A program made the translations under genes and the position numbers. Under the pieces are notes generated by a model, which saw nothing but the letters and a program-made list of their open reading frames with translations, did no database searches and had not been told where the DNA came from. Shown one piece after another: positions 6,277-8,861 of a stretch of 8,861 nt of DNA; positions within the stretch are counted from its first letter, which is position 1; the number at the start of each line of letters is the position of its first letter. The stretch is from contig JAJRPK010000004.1 of the NCBI GenBank assembly GCA_024280785.1, positions 1 through 8,861 of the forward strand, in the 5' to 3' direction. The stretch is from Gammaproteobacteria bacterium. GTDB taxonomy: Bacteria > Pseudomonadota > Gammaproteobacteria > Pseudomonadales > UBA7434.

Positions 6277-7491
6277 CTACAAGAAATGGTCTTCATTTTC
6301 CAACCCCATCATGTTTCCTCCCAAGTTTCGTCCTAGTTTAGTAACGTTATTGGCAACGTGGGTGCGACCTGCGTTAATATCCAACCAAGCTCGGTTGACG
6401 GCGTGATCACGATAAATTCCCTGTGCTCCCGAGTGAATAAATAGTTGGTTAACAACGTCGGCGCACTTGGGTGCGACTAATGCCGCGTCGTAACGCATTT
6501 TGATTCGTTCTTCTATCGGCGGGACCTCTCCTTTGGCGGCGTAATCTAGCATCAAGTCAAAGTTTCGGTACATAATGGTCTTGCTTTCATCGATGACTCT
6601 GCAAGCATCTGCGGCCGCATATTGTGCGCTGGGGTCTAACGCTACTCGTTGGGCGTCGTTTAAGCCTACTCGCGCTTTATTAATGCCAACGTAAGTGTCT
6701 AATGCACCTTGCAGCGCGCCAATTGAAGAAGAAGAAACGGCGCGGACAAAAATCTGTCCGAAGGGAATGCGATATAGAGGGTTGTTGTTGATGCTGTTGC
6801 CAGGACTTTGGCAATTAAACCCGTCAATCGCTCGATGAGTGCGATACTCTGGTACAAACACATCGTTAATGACAATGTCGTTGCTGCCGGTGCCCACTAA
6901 ACCACTGACGTTCCAATTGTCGATGACAGCGTAGTCCTGTTTAGGAACCAAAAAAGTTCGGTAGTCAGCATCCTTTCCATCGTGGGCTGGAATATTAGCA
7001 CCTACAAAAACCCAGTCGCAATGCTTTGATCCGCTTGAAAACCCCCATTTTCCTGACAATCGGTAACCTCCTTCTACAGGAGTGACTTTGCCTACTGGCA
7101 TATAAGAAGAAGAAATTAGAGTGTTATCGTTGTCGCCCCAAACTTCTTCTTGTGCTTCATCGTCGTATAGCGCTAATTGCCAATTATGAATAGCGACAAC
7201 GCCCAGAACCCACGCCGTAGACATGCAGCCTTCAGCGAGTTTTATTTGCACGTCAAAAAAATCTTTCGGTTGTAGCTCAAGACCACCATAACGCTTAGGC
7301 TGCAATATTTTAAAAAAACCGGCATCCGTCATTTCATGGACTGTGCTTTCCGGCAATCTGCCTAGTTTGGCTGTTTCATCGGCGCGATCTTGCAAATGCG
7401 AAACCATATTGCTAGCGGTTTTTCTCAAGCTTTTCTGAATATCTGCTTGATCTGATGACGCAGATGTACTGGAAAAATTGGCTGTGTTCAT
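6277..7491 (-). CDS. hsaA: Flavin-dependent 3-HSA-type hydroxylase, oxygenase component (HsaA/TesA2-like)
   Basis: 404 residues with the acyl-CoA dehydrogenase fold used by two-component aromatic hydroxylases. Landmarks shared with mycobacterial HsaA include GRLPESTVHEMTDAGFFKIL (45-63) then QPKRYGGL, IHNWQLALYDDEAQEEVWG (101-119), ISSSYMPVG (126-134), FSSGSKHCDW (151-160), GLVGTGSND (197-205) and the C-terminal DINAGRTHVANN (371-382). HsaA uses reduced flavin and O2 to hydroxylate 3-HSA, the aromatised ring-A seco-steroid, to the catechol 3,4-DHSA. The product is the substrate of the neighbouring dioxygenase. The partner flavin reductase (HsaB/TesA1) is not in the window. ATG at 7491 is preceded by AGAGAGA as a plausible ribosome site. 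Another phenol hydroxylase of this family is possible, but the kshA and hsaC neighbours favour steroids. Confidence 0.87.
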   Translation of the reverse strand: MNTANFSSTSASSDQADIQKSLRKTASNMVSHLQDRADETAKLGRLPESTVHEMTDAGFFKILQPKRYGGLELQPKDFFDVQIKLAEGCMSTAWVLGVVAIHNWQLALYDDEAQEEVWGDNDNTLISSSYMPVGKVTPVEGGYRLSGKWGFSSGSKHCDWVFVGANIPAHDGKDADYRTFLVPKQDYAVIDNWNVSGLVGTGSNDIVINDVFVPEYRTHRAIDGFNCQSPGNSINNNPLYRIPFGQIFVRAVSSSSIGALQGALDTYVGINKARVGLNDAQRVALDPSAQYAAADACRVIDESKTIMYRNFDLMLDYAAKGEVPPIEERIKMRYDAALVAPKCADVVNQLFIHSGAQGIYRDHAVNRAWLDINAGRTHVANNVTKLGRNLGGNMMGLENEDHFL

Positions 7492-7705
7492 AGTGATCTC
7501 TCTTGCAATTTAAATGCGGTGGTACTGTTTAAAATACAGATTGCTTTTTAAGCGGAACTTGGTTCTCTATTCGCAGTTTTTGGCAATGGCAACGTTTTGC
7601 TGCTGGCATTATCGTCAGTATTGTCGGCGTGAGCATTATCAAGCTGTTCTATTAACGTGATTGCCTTTGCTGAAAAGGTCATACAAGATTGCACGCTTGA
7701 TAAGC
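7492..7705 (-). other. Gap between hsaC-like and hsaA-like genes, no convincing gene
   Basis: This 214-bp stretch separates two genes otherwise expected in one operon. An open frame on the minus strand runs from within the hsaC 3' end to 7548, with a possible ATG at 7722-7724 (58 codons). It lacks a ribosome site and any family resemblance I recognise, so I do not call it. The gap is long enough for its own promoter, but I see no strong sigma70 pair. An imperfect palindrome at 7525-7539 is listed separately. Confidence 0.4.
7525..7539. promoter_or_regulatory. Imperfect 15-bp palindrome, candidate operator before hsaA
   Basis: CTGTTTAAAATACAG has outer arms CTGT/ACAG and five of seven paired positions. 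It lies 34 to 48 bp before the hsaA-like start codon, where a repressor could act. The arms are those of a LexA box, but the spacing is one base short (CTG-N9-CAG instead of N10), so LexA is unlikely. No regulator is encoded beside it in the window. Confidence 0.25.
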
Positions 7706-8602
7706 TTACCAATTGTGTCCCCATAAGCTGGGTTTGGCACTTTCGGTTGGACGATAATGGTCCCAATCTACTTGGACGCCGCCAAAGCCGTATTCGATTG
7801 CAAAGCCTGCGGGCGATTCGACATAAACCGAAACCATTTCGTCGTTAGTATGTTTACCTATAGGAGTGACTACCTTAATTCCGTGTTGGTTCACTCGGTC
7901 TATCATGTATCCGAGCTGGTCGATATCGGGTACTTCAAACATCAAGTGGATCAGTGATCCCGATGGTTGTTTGCTATCTTCAAATAATGCGATGCTGTGA
8001 TGGCGCGGATTGTCGCAGTGTAAAAAATGCAGGCCCTGACCTGGATCGTTAGCATCGTCCGAGAATTGAAAATGCATATAGTCGGTTTTACCAAATTGGA
8101 GGTCGTCGGTATAAAAGCTTAAACTTTTGGCGAGATCGGGCGTGCTAATGGCTATATGACCCAGCCCCATGTCACCATTGTGGCCCGTGACAAATTCCTT
8201 AACCCCTACTGGAGAGACCAACGGGGCATAGTCCAATTGCATGCCGTAGTAAATTTCAAAGGCCGAACCGGTAGGGTCGACGACATGGGCGTATTCACGA
8301 ACGTTTCGTAGCTGAGCTTCGTCAGTAGATCCGATTTTAGGGGAGCAACCAATATCCCTAAGGTGTGAGACTAGATCATGGAACTGACATTTATCGTAAA
8401 CTTCCCAACCGGGTAATAAAAAACGATCGAGTGAACCCTTCACTATACGCAAGCGGTAAGGGTAGGCATCCATTTTTAGTGACAAGGTATTCGAGTCTGC
8501 GGTCGAGGTTGTCATAAAGCCCAAGACATCGCAGCCAAACGTTCGCCATTGTTCTAAATCACTGGCTTCAATCGTGATGTAACCCAAACCGCTAATACAC
8601 AT
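7706..8602 (-). CDS. hsaC: Extradiol catechol dioxygenase of steroid ring A cleavage (HsaC/TesB-like)
   Basis: 298 residues, type I extradiol dioxygenase of two vicinal-oxygen-chelate domains (about 1-130 and 140-280). The Fe(II) ligands are H149 (GLGHIAIS), H219 (LIHLMFEV) and E270 (AIEYGF). Catalytic residues are also present: the NPRHHS pair H201-H202, H251 and Y260, which parallel H195, H241 and Y250 of BphC. The C-terminus SLWGHNW resembles the SLWGHDF of mycobacterial HsaC. HsaC opens the catechol ring of 3,4-DHSA by meta-cleavage with O2. Start ATG at 8602 has AGGA at 8611-8614, overlapping the stop of the upstream kshA-like gene (10-bp gap), so the two are co-transcribed and probably coupled. 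A biphenyl-type catechol dioxygenase is the alternative; the neighbours favour a steroid substrate. Confidence 0.9.
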   Translation of the reverse strand: MCISGLGYITIEASDLEQWRTFGCDVLGFMTTSTADSNTLSLKMDAYPYRLRIVKGSLDRFLLPGWEVYDKCQFHDLVSHLRDIGCSPKIGSTDEAQLRNVREYAHVVDPTGSAFEIYYGMQLDYAPLVSPVGVKEFVTGHNGDMGLGHIAISTPDLAKSLSFYTDDLQFGKTDYMHFQFSDDANDPGQGLHFLHCDNPRHHSIALFEDSKQPSGSLIHLMFEVPDIDQLGYMIDRVNQHGIKVVTPIGKHTNDEMVSVYVESPAGFAIEYGFGGVQVDWDHYRPTESAKPSLWGHNW

Positions 8603-8612
8603 TGGGTTAGTC

Positions 8613-8861
8613 CTATTTGAAGTTAACAGCTGTGACGTGTTCTTTGTGCGTTGTTAGCTGTAAAGGAATATCAGCTACGTCCATGTAAAACTGGCTATAC
8701 CATTTGCGAACCATGTTGATGGGGCCATCACCATCACATAATACGGGGTTATCGATTCGAATTTTATTGTCCCAAATCTCAACGTCCTGAACAAAAGAGT
8801 CAACATTCAATTGCGTGTATTGATCGACCATCGTCTGATTTTGTTTCTCCGTTAAATTGGG
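8613..8861 (-). CDS. kshA: 3-ketosteroid 9alpha-monooxygenase oxygenase component, C-terminal fragment (KshA-like)
   Basis: Only the last 82 residues are present; the frame is open to the window edge, and the rest lies beyond 8861. The segment FVQDVEIWDNKIRIDNP followed by DGDGPINMVRKWYSQFYMDVAD closely follows the C-terminus of actinobacterial KshA (FLQDVEIWKHKTRIDNP, then RRWYEQFYVDVAD). KshA is a Rieske non-haem iron oxygenase. With reductase KshB it hydroxylates the 3-keto-1,4-diene steroid at C9, which makes ring B open spontaneously and ring A aromatise. The Rieske cluster and iron ligands lie in the unseen part and cannot be checked. The stop TAG overlaps the ribosome site of the next gene. 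An internal ATG at 8831 is not the real start. Confidence 0.85.
   Translation of the reverse strand, partial: PNLTEKQNQTMVDQYTQLNVDSFVQDVEIWDNKIRIDNPVLCDGDGPINMVRKWYSQFYMDVADIPLQLTTHKEHVTAVNFK

Noticed and set aside
7525..7539. LexA (SOS) box reading of CTGTTTAAAATACAG
   Set aside because: The gammaproteobacterial LexA site needs CTG-N10-CAG; here the spacer is nine, and steroid genes are not SOS targets.
7548..7766. 72-codon minus-strand frame spanning the hsaC end and the following gap
   Set aside because: No ribosome site before either ATG, low-complexity product, no recognisable family. It is also not a frameshifted hsaC tail, because hsaC ends normally in SLWGHNW.

Overview
The window comes from a gammaproteobacterium. 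The evidence is the gene order of its aerobic/microaerobic respiration block (ccoI-ccoS-COG2836 gene ... hemN-fnr), which resembles the cco/anr region of Pseudomonas, together with an FNR protein that keeps both the four cluster cysteines and the E..SR recognition helix. A steroid-degradation cluster next to it is reminiscent of marine steroid-degrading gammaproteobacteria (Spongiibacteraceae/Cellvibrionales-like). That finer placement is a guess from gene content, not something the sequence proves.

Left part, + strand (1-6134). The window opens inside ccoI, the copper P-type ATPase for cbb3 oxidase assembly. Next come ccoS and a small membrane protein of the DsbD_2/TauE-SafE-like family (COG2836) with a His-rich tail. 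Its start codon overlaps the ccoS stop by one base. After a 119-bp gap with overlapping inverted repeats lies a GTG-started AraC-HTH/O6-alkylguanine-DNA alkyltransferase fusion (Ada-like, without the N-terminal zinc domain). hemN (anaerobic coproporphyrinogen III dehydrogenase) follows, with an FNR box spaced exactly as in a class II FNR promoter. fnr itself has its own TATAAT promoter and an odd leader made of 15-bp degenerate repeats. Last is a Yip1-family membrane protein with a full-consensus FNR box (TTGAT-N4-ATCAA) in front of it. These genes fit one theme: low-oxygen respiration and haem supply under FNR control.

Right part, - strand (6277-8861), convergent with the first. Reading in the direction of transcription: the C-terminal end of a KshA-like Rieske oxygenase (3-ketosteroid 9alpha-hydroxylase), an HsaC/TesB-like extradiol dioxygenase, a 214-bp gap, and an HsaA/TesA2-like flavin-dependent monooxygenase. 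Together these are three oxygen-consuming steps of 9,10-seco steroid degradation: opening of ring B, hydroxylation of the aromatised ring A, and meta-cleavage of ring A. The reductase partners (KshB, HsaB) and the hydrolase (HsaD) are not in the window.

I see no tRNA, rRNA, CRISPR array, insertion sequence or phage gene. No gap exceeds about 215 bp. I found no clearly new multi-gene system. The items most worth following up are the perfect FNR box before the uncharacterised Yip1-like gene, the 15-bp repeats in the fnr leader, and a 21-bp in-frame tandem duplication in ccoI.
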